Positions 42,092-53,357 are shown, numbered from the stretch's first letter. The stretch: DNA of 64,000 nt from Antedon mediterranea (GCF_964355755.1 NC_092673.1:5001-69000); one strand, 5' to 3'. The notes: generated by a model from the sequence alone, not told the origin. A program made the numbers and translations.

Positions 42092-43260
42092 TCCATTTCT
42101 AATGAAATTCAACATGGTATTCCTTGTAAAATATTATCATTTATCATAGTTTAAATGCTTAATGGTCCATAGTGATTGACATTTGAAACGGTAGAGAATG
42201 TTCGATGGCACGTCGCATCACCATACTATAACAAATAACAAAACGTGTATTTAAACAAAAAACATTGCTGGAATTAGAAAATTTGACTTCAGGTAAATAT
42301 AGGCCTATCGTTTGTTTTTTTAATCCAAGTGATGGTCAAAGTGAAAAATATTAATAATGACAACCAGAGAAGAGTGAAATTACAACCAACAACAAACATA
42401 AACACTAGATGGTACGTGCCCACAGTTAGTTTTCGAATACACAGTATTTCAGCGTAAAACAAAATGGCGATTTCAAATGTACGTATCACAGGACTATTAA
42501 ATACATGTCGTTTGCAGGAACGAATAAATAGACACGGTTTATGTATAGTCAACTAAAATTAGCACCCTGAGAATTACTTGAGTCAAATTTAAACAAACCC
42601 AATTCGTGTTTTTTTACGTAACATTAAGGTTGAGCGATTGTGAAGAGGATTGGTGCAATTAAGAGGAACCATTTTTTATATTCTTTATCCGTAATGACAT
42701 TTGTTTTATGTTTTGAAAATAATATACCAGTGGACACACACGTAGGCTATGCTTCATGTCAGGGGTCTTCTTCCTGTATCATCAGCAACATTTTGAAGAT
42801 TAGGTTTTTTTCGTGTACGCGCGCTTTGAAAGTTAAAAATGCTCAAAATCAATTTCTACACGTTTTCAGGACATTTTATAGCATTTCACATTTTTTGTGT
42901 GCAATGCGCGCGCTTTTGCGCACTGAGCTGCTCGTGCTCAGCTTAGAAAGGGTTGCTCTGTGTAGCGATAGAGCTCAAAAGTGACGAGTTCATGTTTCAA
43001 TATTTGTTATAATTATTATTATTATTGTCTTGGAACTGAATTTTCTTTTGCATTAATGGATGTAGTAATTTAACAGTTTTTACTTATATGAGAAACTATT
43101 TTTGCAATGTATACGTGTCACCTGTATTGATCAATTTGATTTAAAAAATGATTAGCCATCATGCGGCCGGCGCGTGGCGGCGAGGAGATTGTGAGAGCTG
43201 CTGATAAGCCGAGTAGACTTGAAATACAGACGTTGTGAGGTACAAAGGCTCCAGTCTCAA
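42092..43260. other. interval without genes; diverged repeat copy inside
   Basis: No exon recognised. The part at about 42790-42930 (GCGCGCTTTGAAAGTTAAAA ... ATTTTTTGTGTGCAATGCGC) is a diverged copy of the element repeated at 60581-63704. Confidence 0.5.
42790..42930 (+). repeat. diverged fragment of the 1.56-kb element family
   Basis: Matches the stretch at 61165-61305 and 62730-62870: a GCGCGC(T) word, TTTGAAA.TT.AAAATGCT.CAAATCAATTTCT, AGG.CATTTTA, then a terminal GCGCGC word. It is clearly older than the two 3' copies. Confidence 0.55.
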
Positions 43261-43264
43261 TTCG

Positions 43265-43780
43265 AGGTATATTCAGAGCGTCATTCTGACGATGAAGCAT
43301 TCTCTACTTCTATACGGGGCGCCATTTATGCCTTTATTTACTTCAGAAATAGAAATAGTACTACGGTAACTGGTCCAGTGAAATTTGGCACCGGTGCAGC
43401 ACAGTGATATAGAATCGAAATAAGTCACTAATTTAAATATATTTCGTATGTTAATACACTGTGCTCAAGTGGACTCAATTTGGCAAAAGGGGAGCACAGT
43501 GATATAAAATAGAAATAAAGTCACTAAACTTTAATGCAGTATCTCATTCGTATCTAATACACTGAGCTCAATGGACCCAATTTGGCACGAGCGGAGCACA
43601 TGGATATAAAATAGAAAAAAAATTACTAAAATGTTATATCTCATTATAATAGTGAACCTTGCGCACAGTAAAATAATCACATACAAAAAAATAACAAAAT
43701 ATTTCAAACCTGGTATATAATTATGTTCAATATCGGTTACTTCATCCGTAATGATGTTAATTTTGCTTGACATTTACAAC
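43265..43780 (+). repeat. partial copy of the fold-back repeat family
   Basis: Starts with the GAGCGTCATTCTGACGATGA / GCATTCTCTACTTCTA segment found at the centre of the palindrome at 45383. It continues through two AGTGATATAAAATAGAAATA-type units and ends in the AATATCGGTTACTTCATCCG segment seen at about 46860 and 47260. It is in the same orientation as the right arm. Confidence 0.8.
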
Positions 43781-43847
43781 CCTCAAAATATCTCTCTTTC
43801 AAAAATAAAAGAAAAAAATATTCATTATTTTCCATAAAAAAACACCG

Positions 43848-43932
43848 TAGAGATTCGAACCCAATCCAGAGCTGAAAGCACTCAAACGTAAACCTGAGCA
43901 TTGCCCGTTAAGCTACAAAGTAGTACATGACT
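43848..43932 (-). repeat. tRNA-like sequence
   Basis: Minus strand has TGTAGCTTAACGGGCAATGC (A-box-like) and GGGTTCGAATCTCTAC (good B box) about 45 bases apart. The acceptor stem does not pair, so it is a tRNA-derived relic or SINE head rather than a tRNA gene. Confidence 0.4.
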
Positions 43933-43934
43933 GA

Positions 43935-44730
43935 ACAGCTGATAATAGGCCTAGTCTATTTATACATTATTACGTAATTCATCATTACGTAATAAATATC
44001 TTATTAACCTTGTTAAAACCAAAATGACCAGATAGCTCAGTCGCCTGAGCGTCGTGTTCGCAGGTGTACGAAACGGGTTGGTGCGTTGTTATGCAATGAT
44101 TGTGCAGGTGTAGTGGTGGGAAAGACGGTAGTGTTAGTCATTCGCGGTTAACACGTCACATTGTCGATTTTGTTGATGTTGCTACATTGGTAGCGAAATG
44201 TCCGATTCATGCAAGATATTGTATTGTATAATGTATGAATACACGTTTATGGTAGTTGGTGTGTATGGCCGCGCACCGTCCCAGAATAAACATGTTTTAA
44301 ACAGATAGTTTGTCTCCGATGGTTTTTGTGTGGGGTTAATAGAGAGTGAAATAAGATAAAATATTGAACATTTGCAAAGATGGCGATTTCTAGACCAATT
44401 TCGAGGCTTAGACTAATTCCGCCGGCCGCCGGGGGCTAGGCCTTAGGTATATACGAAGTCGAGTTTTAAAGTAGAAAACCCCACCTAAAATGTTGACGTC
44501 GCATCTGGATAGTTGAAATGTTAACATTAGCATAATTATCATAGGTGATTATGTATAGTAATAAGTATAAGTGCAATTCTGGGCTCTATTTTCATTATTA
44601 GCTCTGCCCCAACCATGGTGGGATAGTCTGGAGACTTAATATTTAATTTCATATTTCAATGAATAAGTGCACTTTCCAGGGACACTAAATAATCATTTAT
44701 CTCAGACAAACGCAAGTTATTAAAATCACC
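43935..44730. other. interval without genes
   Basis: No coding exon or clear transposon. A degenerate tRNA-like 5' half (ATAGCTCAGTCGCCTGAGCG) is at about 44033-44053. Confidence 0.45.
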
Positions 44731-44734
44731 GATA

Positions 44735-45332
44735 TGGCTTGAAACTAATTTTTCATTTGCATTGCGGATGGGTAACCGATATTGAACATTATATTCCAAG
44801 TTTGAAATATTTTTGAATTCCAGAGGTATTTTTTCTCGATGTTTTTGTACGTGGCTATTTCGCTGTGCTCACCACAGGGCGCCAAATTGGATCCACTGGA
44901 GCACAGTGTATTAACATACGAAAAGATATTGAAACTTAAGTGACTTCAAATTAGGTCCACTGGAGCACAGTGTATTAACATACCAAAAGATATTAAAATT
45001 AAGTGACTTTTTTTCTATTTTATATCACTGTGCTCCACTGGCGCCAAATTAGGTCCACTTGAGCACAGTGTATACATACGAAAATATTGAAACTTAAGTG
45101 ACTTTATTTCTATTTTATATCACTGTGCTCCACTGGCGCCAAATTGGGTCCACTTGAGCACAGTATATTAGATACGAAACGATATTAAAAGTAGTGACTT
45201 ATTTCTATTTTATATCACTGTGCTAACCTGGTGCTAAATTGGGTCCACTTGAGCAGTTACCGTAGTACTATTTCTATTATTGTTAATAAAGTTAATAAAG
45301 GCATGAATGGCGCTCCGTAGAGAAGTAGAGAA
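44735..45332 (-). repeat. left arm of fold-back element
   Basis: Inverted copy of the sequence to the right. From the centre outward it holds the GGCGCTCCGTAGAGAAGTAG segment, four or so roughly 95-bp units (CACTGTGCTC ... GGACC ... ATTTTATATCACTGTGCTCC), then the CCGATATTGAACATTATATT segment. The spacer 45333-45382 separates the arms. Confidence 0.88.
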
Positions 45333-45382
45333 TGCTCCAGTCCTCAGACTCAGAGAGATTCAGAGCGTCATTTCGACGATCG

Positions 45383-46610
45383 AGCATTCTCTACTTCTAC
45401 GGAGCGCCATTTATGCCTTTATTTACTTACGAAATAGAAATAGTACTACGGTAGCTGCTCCAGTGGACCAAATTTAGCACTAGTGGAGCGCAGTGATATA
45501 AAATAGGAATAAGTCACTGAATTTTAATATCTTTTCGTATGTTAATACACTGTGCTCAAGTGGACCCAATTTGGAGCCAGTGGAGCACAGTGATAAAATA
45601 GAAAAAAGTCACTGAATTTTAATATCTTTTCGTATGTTAATACACTGTGCTCAAGTGGACCCAATTTGGCGCCAGGAGAGCACAGTGATATGAAATAGAA
45701 ATAAGTCACTGAATTTTAATATCTTTTCGTATGTTAATACACTGTGCTCAACTGGACCCAATTTGGAGCTAGGGGAACACAGTGATATAAAATAGAAATA
45801 AGTCACTGAATTTTAATATCTTTTCGTATGTTAATACACTGTGCTCAAGAAGTGGACCCAATATGGAGCCAGTGGAGCACAGTGATATTAAATAGAAATA
45901 AGTCACTGAATATTAATATCTTTTCGTATGTTAATACACTATGCTCAAGTGGACCCAACCCAATTTGGAGCTAGGGGAGCACAGTGATATAAAATAGAAA
46001 TAAGTCACTGAATTTTAATATCTTTTCGTATGTTAATACACTGTGCTCAAGTGGACCCAATTTGGAGCCAGTGGAGCACAGTGATATAAATTAGAAATAA
46101 GTCACTAAATTTTAATATCTGTTTGTATGTTAATACACTGTGCTCAAGTGGACACAATTTGGAGCCAGGGGAGCAGAGCTAGTGATATAAAATAGAAAAA
46201 AGTCACTGAATTTTAATATCTTTTCGTATGTTAATACACTGTGCTCAAGTGGACCCAATTTGGCGCCAGGAGAGCACAGTGATATAAAATAGAAATAAGT
46301 CATTGAATGTTAATATATTTTCGTATGTTAATACACTGTGCTCAAGTGGACCTAATTTGGCGCCAGTGGAGCACAGTGATATAAAATGGAAAAGTCATTG
46401 AATTTTAATATCTTTTCGTATTTAATATACACTATGCTCAAGTGGACCCGATTTGGAACCAGGGGAGCACTGTGATATAAAATAGAAATAAGTCACTGAA
46501 TTTTAATATCTTTTCATATGTTAATACACTGTGCTTACGTGGACCCAATTTGACGCGCGCGCCAGTGAGCACAGTAATATAAAATAGAAAAAAGTCACTA
46601 CATTTTAAAA
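45383..46610 (+). repeat. right arm of fold-back element: 95-bp units
   Basis: Begins with GAGCATTCTCTACTTCTACG, then about 11 units of 93-100 bp each containing TATGTTAATACACTGTGCTC, AAGTGGACCCAATTTGG, and GGAGCACAGTGATATAAAAT. Terminal inverted repeats built from tandem units are typical of fold-back elements such as Drosophila FB and sea-urchin TU. Confidence 0.92.
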
Positions 46611-47400
46611 AACGGTTAGGAATTCGATTTTTTCCTTATAAATTGAGCAAATTAAATTAAAAATATACCAAGAAATATATATTGAAATCAAGGAGTATTT
46701 TTTGTTTACAAAAGAAATGTTCGTATGTTAATACACTGTGCTCAAGTGGACCCAATTTGACACCAATGGGAGCACAGGGAAATAGTCACATACAAAAACA
46801 TCGAGAAAAAATACTTCTGGAATTTAAAAATATTTCAAACTTGGTATATATGTTCAATATGGGTTACTCCATCCGTAAACCAAAAGAAAAAATAGTTTCA
46901 AGCCACATATCAGTGATTTTAATAACTTGCGTTCGCATAATACTTATGAAAAAACATACAATTCCGACACATATTATGTTAAACTCTAATAATGATTTTG
47001 ACCAAAAAAAACGGTTAGGAATTCGATTTTTTCCCTATGAATTGAGCAACTTAAATTAAAAATATACCAAGAAATATATATTGAAATCAAGGAGTATTTT
47101 TTGTTTACAAAAGAAATGTTCGTATGTTAATACACTGTGCTCCAGTGGATCCAATTTGGCGCCAGTGGAGCACAGGGAAATAGTCACATACAAAAACTTC
47201 TAGAAAAAATATTTATCGAATTCAAAAATATTTCAAACTTGGTATATAAGTTCAATATCGGTTACTCCGTCCGTAATGCAAAAGAAAAATTTGTTTCAAG
47301 CCACATTAGTGATTTTAATAACTTGCGTTTGTCTAAGATAAATACTTATGAAAGAACATACAATTCCAACACATTTTTTTAAACTTTAACGATTAAAAAA
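46611..47400 (+). repeat. 399-bp tandem duplication at the outer end of the right arm
   Basis: The unit starting AACGGTTAGGAATTCGATTT at 46611 is repeated from 47010. Each unit includes one copy of the TATGTTAATACACTGTGCTC motif and the AATATNGGTTACTCCNTCCG segment. The open frames inside it are not conserved between the copies. Confidence 0.9.
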
Positions 47401-47857
47401 AAGACATATGTTAAAATTATGAATTATGTAGTAACATATTGAACGTGTAGTAACCTATTGAACGTATACTACCAAATTTCAAATGTGTAGGACAATTATT
47501 TTATGACGATAAAAATTTTAAGTTTAAAAAATGTGTTGGAATTCTATGTTCTATCATAAATATACATTTTAACTGTACAGTTAATGAGTTATTTCTGGCT
47601 ATTTCAATTTGGCGCGCTATACCTGGCGGCCGAAATGATCATGCCATATTTTGTCCTTTTTGGAGTTTCATGAATTTGGGCGTTCCATAACCGGCGGCTG
47701 AAATGATTGGCGGCCGAAATGCACTGTGACCTCGAGAGTATGCTGAATAGTTTAAATATTACGTGGTGGTCAGAATGGTTTAAAGGTAAAATTAAATACT
47801 AATAGTTTAGTTTTACCTTCTAACTCAATCTAATTGATAATTGTATGGTGCCAGTTG

Positions 47858-48502
47858 GGCGCTACTGCAGTTTCGCACCACACTGTTAAATCTTCGATTT
47901 ATCGCTTCATTTTTTTCTCACACCCACATCATACAATTTTGGGCCATTATGTAACATGTTTCCATGATTTAGCCACCGTTATATTTACCTTTATCACAAT
48001 AAAAAATGCCTTTCAAAACAGCTCTATTTCCGCGAATACCTCGATCGAACTGTGGCCATTAATTTTAGAATCAGAAAATTGCCAGAAATCAATGCATGTT
48101 TTATTTTCTGTTTTAATTTTAAACAAATATTAATTAAACCTCTCTTTCGCCAGCTGAAAATATTTCTTGCCTTTCAAAACTAAATAGGCCTAGGCCTATA
48201 TTATGTGTAATCGTATTTTATTACACTGGCCTCTATAGTTTCTACATTTTTTGGGGAAAATGAAGCATACATTCTGGCAATTGAGTGATAAATATAAGAT
48301 GGCGAACATTTCGCAGTGTGTTGACATCGAGTTCAGTATTGTTTAAAATGTTTTGAAAAGTATTGTTATTTAAAAAAAATTAATTCGTAAGTGGTCGAAT
48401 CGTATAAACATGTTACATAATATTATGTTGTGAGTGTGAAAAAGAAAAATTTAGGTGAGAAATCGAAGATATAACGGTGTGGTGCGAAACTGCAGTAGCG
48501 CC
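47858..48502. mobile_element. 645-bp MITE with 8-bp target duplication (hAT-like)
   Basis: Terminal inverted repeats of about 43 bases: GGCGCTACTGCAGTTTCGCA at the left and the matching TGCGAAACTGCAGTAGCGCC at the right. They are flanked on both sides by GCCAGTTG (47850-47857 and 48503-48510), a perfect 8-bp target-site duplication. No transposase. Eight-base duplications fit hAT and some P-type elements. Confidence 0.92.
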
Positions 48503-48563
48503 GCCAGTTGTGTTTTATATAGGGGCGTAGGCCTAGGCCTAATAGTAATAGTAGTAGGACTAA

Positions 48564-49993
48564 GCGCCGTGAAGTTGGTTACTTATTCCTTATTCGACAT
48601 TCGTCAATGGAAGTTGGTTCCTTATTCGACGTTCGACATTCGCTAGGCTAGGCCAAAATTTCGAAATTGATAATTTCCCAGCGGTAAATATGCCGTGCGC
48701 CATGCCACCAACCAATCTCCTGCTGTTACTTATTCCCTATTCGACATTCATTCGTGAAGTTGGTTCCTTATTCGACGTTCGCTAGGCCGCGACCGACTGG
48801 CTGGCCCAATGTAGGCCTACCTCTTTTATCACAGATTTACATTTTGAGTTCCGATATTACGACCATACCAACGCCTCGGGCCGGGTTCAAAATAGTATAG
48901 ATTGACGTAGTATGGTCCTAACATTCCAGAAATATTCCACTTGCCCCGGCCCAGTGCGGGCAAGTACGTATTTTAAAGCAATTTAAAGTGCATATTTTTG
49001 GCATTAATATTTAGTAAAAAACACCACTTTTCAATTAGAAATATGACCACACCCGACGCCTCGGGCCGAGTTCAAATTAGTACAGATTGACCAAGTATGG
49101 TCCTGGCATTCCAGAAATGTGCCACTTTCCCCGGCCCAATGCGGGCAATGTACGTATTTTAAATCAATTTTAAGTGCGTATTTTTAGCATTAATTTAGTA
49201 AACACCACTTTTAAATTGGCAATATGGCCACACCCGACGCCTCGGGCGGGTTTCACAATAGTCCAGCCCGGTCCAGTATGGTCCTGGCATTCCAGAAATG
49301 TGCCACTTGCCCCGGCCCAGTGCGGGCAAGTACGGATTTTAAAGCAATTTAAAATGCGTATTTTTAGCATTAATTTAGTAAACACCACTTTAAAAGTGGC
49401 CATATGATCACACCCCGACGCCTCGGGGCGGGTTCACAATAATATGGATTGACGTAGAATGGTCCTGACATTCCAGAAATGTGCCACTTGCCCCGGCCCA
49501 GTGCGGGCAAGTACGGATTTTAAAGCAATTTAAAATGCGTATTTTTAGCATTAATTTAGTAAACACCACTTTTAAAGTGGCCATATGATCACACCCCGAC
49601 GCCTCGGGGGCGGGTTCACAATAATATGGATTGACGTAGAATGGTCCTGACATTCCAGAAATGTGCCACTTGCCCCGGCCCAGTGCGGGGGCAAGTACGT
49701 GTTTTAAAGCAATTTAAAATGCGTATTTTTAAAGTTATTTTACTAAGTATTAATAGCACCACTTTTAAAGTGGCCATATGACCACACCCCGACGCCTCGG
49801 GTCGGGTTCACAATATTATAGATTGATGTAGAATGGTCCTGGCCTAGCGAATGTCGAACGTCGAATAAGGAACCAACTTCCATTGACGAATGTCGAATAA
49901 GGAATAAGTAACTAACTTCACGGCGCTCAAATAAGGAACCAACTTCCATGGACGAATGTCGAATAAGGAATAAGTAACCAACTTCACGGCGCT
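48564..49993. mobile_element. inverted-repeat-bounded element carrying a satellite array
   Basis: Left segment 48564-48655 (GCGCCGTGAAGTTGG ... TTCGACATTCGCTAGG) is the near-perfect inverse of 49841-49926. The right side has an extra partial copy to 49993, and the left another at 48722-48790. Between them lies the 181-bp array at 48866-49840. No coding capacity. Confidence 0.75.
48866..49840. repeat. 181-bp GC-richer satellite, about 5 copies
   Basis: Unit has GACGCCTCGGG..GGTTCA, ATTGACGTAGNATGGTCCT, CATTCCAGAAATGTGCCACT, TGCCCCGGCCCAGTGCGGGC and TTAGTAAACACCACTTTT. Starts are at about 48871, 49056, 49237, 49418, 49599 and 49792. Spacing is 181 for the central copies. The open frames on both strands are by-products. 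Confidence 0.95.
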
Positions 49994-50017
49994 GTAGGAC
50001 TATTGTAAATTCTTATC

Positions 50018-50380
50018 TAGGCCTCCTAGCCTAGGCCCTAGGCCCTAGGCCTATAGCCCCTATTAGAGTAAACCTATTATGCCTAGCCTACTAGGCCTAG
50101 TACTAGGCTAGCTAGTTAGGCTAGGCCTAGATAGACATATAGGCCTAACTAGCTAGGCCTAAAACGTGCTACCTTACTTAATAATACCAGCCTGCTAATT
50201 AACTAGCCTAATATTAATAAAATTATACTAGCTAGTAGGCCCCTTAGCCTTATAGCCTAGCCTATCTACTAGTCCCCAGGCCTGGCCTTATATTATGCTA
50301 GTAAATCTTTTGGGCCAAGCTAGTCAAATTTTGATCGTTTTACACACAATTTATAAATGTCATTAGGCCTAGGCCTAGTA
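50018..50380. repeat. TAGGCCTA-rich cluster
   Basis: More than a dozen overlapping AGGCCTA, TAGGCCTAG and CTAGCTAG words in about 360 bases upstream of the macro-domain exon. The core is a self-complementary octamer. Confidence 0.8.
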
Positions 50381-50515
50381 GTAATTATTAATTAATAGAA
50401 AGATCAGGAGAAAAATAACTTGTAATTATTAAATTAATTTAATTCAGAAGCTACCCCCTGCATGCAAAATTTAGTCCTGCAACCAAAACAAATGTCATTT
50501 TGAATATACCGTTAA

Positions 50516-51550
50516 ATGTGTTTTTATCTTGCAGAATATAAAAATATTGTTGTTACAGGCGCATTAGGGTTGGTACTAACAATAACTGTATGGAAACACA
50601 TAAAAAATAAAATGTCAGATGGTGGAAAGAATATTGATTCAAAAACTATAGATGCTTCAAGTATAAGTCCGGTCTCACCTGATCACAATCAACCTGAAGA
50701 GAACAGTGAACCGGCCAGTGGTGACAAAGAAATCCAAGCACCTATAGCTGAAACTTCATTTCCAAATACATGCGCAATCCCACCCAACAATCAACCTGAA
50801 GAGAACATTGAACTGACTAGTAGTGACATCCAAACACCTATAGCTAAAACTCCATTGCCAAATACATGCGCAATCTCACCCAACAATCAACCTGAAGAGA
50901 ACATTGAACTGACCAGCGGTGACAAGGAAATCCAAGCACCTATCCAAGGACCTACAGGTTCCAAAAGTGAGGAGCAAGACACAAATTTGGAAATGAAACG
51001 TGGTATCAATGTGATTATAAAAAAAGCTAACATTACCCTTGAAACTGTTGATGTTATCGTGAATGCAGCTAATGGCAGACTTATGCATGGGGGAGGTGTT
51101 GCAAGAGCCATTGCTGTAAAAGCTGGTCCAGAAATTGATATTGAAGGAGAAAAAAAACTACAAGAACGAGGACATACATTAGGAGTATCAGAAGTATTAC
51201 ATACTAAAGGTTATAAACTGGATGCAAAGTTTGTGATACATGCTGTCGGACCAATACAGGGCAGAAATGATCAGTTTCAGTCGAAGTTAAAGAAAACATT
51301 CTTCAATTGTCTGTCTTATGCAGATGAAAAGCTCAAAGCAAAGTCTATTGCAATTCCTTTGATCAGCTCTGGTATATTTGGTGGACAAAAGATGGAATGT
51401 GCTAAAGCATTGATTGATTCCATCAACAGTTTTGTAGATGACGATAAATTTGAACATGTGAAAGAAATTAGACTTGTGAATATTGATTCTCAAGCTACTG
51501 ATGCAATTACACAATTGTCTTCTAAGCTAAAACTCATACATAAAGACTAA
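50516..51550 (+). CDS. macro-domain protein with N-terminal membrane segment
   Basis: Predicted ADP-ribose-binding (macro) domain at about residues 163-335 of 344. The pocket motifs are VDVIVNAANGRLMHGGGVAR, the GHTLGVSEVLHTKGY region, VIHAVGP and PLISSGIFGG, as in macro domains of the PARP14/MacroD-like type. Residues about 11-27 (IVVTGALGLVLTITVWK) form a likely membrane helix followed by positive charges. A linker (58-157) has three tandem repeats of NQPEEN...IQAPIA...PNTC. The frame opens with ATG at 50516, but ATCTTGCAG at 50526-50534 is a strong splice acceptor. The true start may therefore be in an unseen upstream exon. If so, coding begins at 50535. Catalytic activity cannot be judged, and the function is inferred from the domain only. 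AATAAA near 51796 could end the transcript. Confidence 0.85.
   Translation: MCFYLAEYKNIVVTGALGLVLTITVWKHIKNKMSDGGKNIDSKTIDASSISPVSPDHNQPEENSEPASGDKEIQAPIAETSFPNTCAIPPNNQPEENIELTSSDIQTPIAKTPLPNTCAISPNNQPEENIELTSGDKEIQAPIQGPTGSKSEEQDTNLEMKRGINVIIKKANITLETVDVIVNAANGRLMHGGGVARAIAVKAGPEIDIEGEKKLQERGHTLGVSEVLHTKGYKLDAKFVIHAVGPIQGRNDQFQSKLKKTFFNCLSYADEKLKAKSIAIPLISSGIFGGQKMECAKALIDSINSFVDDDKFEHVKEIRLVNIDSQATDAITQLSSKLKLIHKD
50687..50990 (+). repeat. tandem repeat inside the macro-protein linker
   Basis: About three in-frame copies of a roughly 96-105-bp unit coding NQPEENIELTSGDKEIQAPI then an AKTPLPNTCAI-like stretch. Copies differ in length by whole codons. Confidence 0.9.
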
Positions 51551-51888
51551 CAGCTATGTAGTTGTTGGACATTACATATTCATAGTACTTTAAAATAGTT
51601 TAAGAGTTTTTTCCTCTGAATGATCCATCTATTTGTATTGTTTTTACAATATTATGTATGAAATAACTAATTATACTGTAATTCAATTAATGTAGATGGT
51701 TAGTCTCTCCAATGAGCTTTTGATTGACTTTAAACATATATAAATAATGTTTTACACAATGGAATAACTATGTAGTTTTCAAGGAATGAATCAAATAAAT
51801 TAATTTAATCAAAATATGAAAATCAAACTTGGTTGCTTTGTGTTATTATTTATTTTATTTATTCTACTATAGAAACAGAGACCCGAAC

Positions 51889-52530
51889 GTATACGTACAC
51901 ACATTAAAGATGTATTGTACGTATACGTACACACATTAAAGATGTATTGTACGTATACGTACACAGATTAAAGATGTATTATACGTACTGTATACGTACA
52001 CACATTAAAGAATGTATTGTACGTATACGTACACAGATTAAAGATGTATTATACGTATACGTACACAGATTAAAGATGTATTATACGTATACGTACACAC
52101 ATTAAAGATGTATTGTACGTATACGTACACACATTAAAGATGTATTATACGTATACGTACACACATTAAAGATGTATGGTACGTATACGTACACACATTA
52201 AAGATGTATTATACGTATACGTACACACATTAAAGATGTATTGTACGTATACGTACACACATTAAAGATGTATTGTACGTATACGTACACACATTAAAGA
52301 TGTATTGTACGTATACGTACACACATTAAAGATGTATTGTACGTATACGTACACACATTAAAGATGTATTGTACGTATACGTACACAGATTAAAGATGTA
52401 TTATACGTATACGTACACACATTAAAGATGTATTGTACGTATACGTACACACATTAAAGATGTATTATACGTATACGTACACACATTAAAGATGTATGGT
52501 ACGTATACGTACAAACATTAAAGATGTATT
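51889..52530. repeat. 32-bp satellite with TACGTATACGTA palindrome, about 20 copies
   Basis: Unit GTACGTATACGTACACACAT followed by TAAAGATGTATT. Variants exchange ACACACATT with ACACAGATT and TTGTACG with TTATACG. Every copy holds a self-complementary GTACGTATACGTAC. Confidence 0.97.
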
Positions 52531-52760
52531 GTCCCTTCGACTAATTTCAAAAAAATTAAAAATAACAGATTTCGAAAAAAGGTGGGTCATTTTAAAGTAT
52601 CATAATAGTTATTAACTATCACCAAAAATTTGTCGGAAAAAAAATAATTTAACTGAAATACAGACAACAAACAAAAACAGCAACAAACAAAAACAACAAA
52701 GATATCCATCTAACAAATTAAATAAAGGTTCATAAAAATTATTCTACTCTCTAAACCATT

Positions 52761-53353
52761 TTATATTTGATTTATAAATTCTTCTAATTTTATCCATTTT
52801 CTATTAAAAATACTGTCCTCAAAATTCTGATGATAAATAAATTTTTCTGTTTCATAAAACCTTTTTAACTCGTTCATAACCATTTTGATAGTTGGCTTAC
52901 ATTTAACTAGTTTACATTTATAAATAAATGATTTTACAATTAGAATAATTGCATTAATGGCTTTTAAATTAAAAAACTGATGCGCATCTTGGTATCCGAA
53001 AATTATGCTCTCTTTACTAAAAATAAATTGCACTCCAGTTTTTTCTGAAATTTGTTCCTGGAGGAGGTTCCATATCCTTTTTACTATTGGACAATTACAG
53101 AACAAATGCTGAATGGTTTCAATTTTACCATCTCCAAATGAGCACATTGAAGTTTCTTTTATATTCATTTTAAATAATTGTTCATTTGTTGCAATTATTC
53201 TATTTACAATTTTATATTGAAAATATATTAAAGCAATATTCATTGTACACGTATGTGGAGCTAGGTAGATTGTTTTTCATTGTTCGTTATTGAATACAAA
53301 TTTATTTTCTGCCCATTTCTTTTGTGCTTTCCATGATTTAAACATTGAGTTAT
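52761..53353 (-). pseudogene. Tx1/L1 ORF, C-terminal block
   Basis: Continues the reverse transcriptase protein in the same frame once the transposon and one TTAA copy are discounted. It begins FKSWKAQKKWAENKF. A TGA stop near 53279 precedes the block CTMNIALIYFQYK. A zinc-knuckle-like CSFGDGKIETIQHLFCNCP lies near 53140. The stop shows the copy is dead regardless of the insertion. Confidence 0.85.
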
Positions 53354-53357
53354 TTAA

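Noticed and set aside
44033-44100. tRNA-like start (ATAGCTCAGTCGCCTGAGCG) suggesting a tRNA gene
   Set aside because: No B box at the right distance and no cloverleaf; at most a degenerate half.
46682-47382. Two similar open frames of 81 and 125 codons
   Set aside because: They lie in the 399-bp duplication; the copies differ by frame-breaking changes, so no selection on protein.
49170-49653. Opposite-strand open frames of about 80 codons
   Set aside because: Products of the 181-bp GC-richer satellite with no start context or conserved protein.
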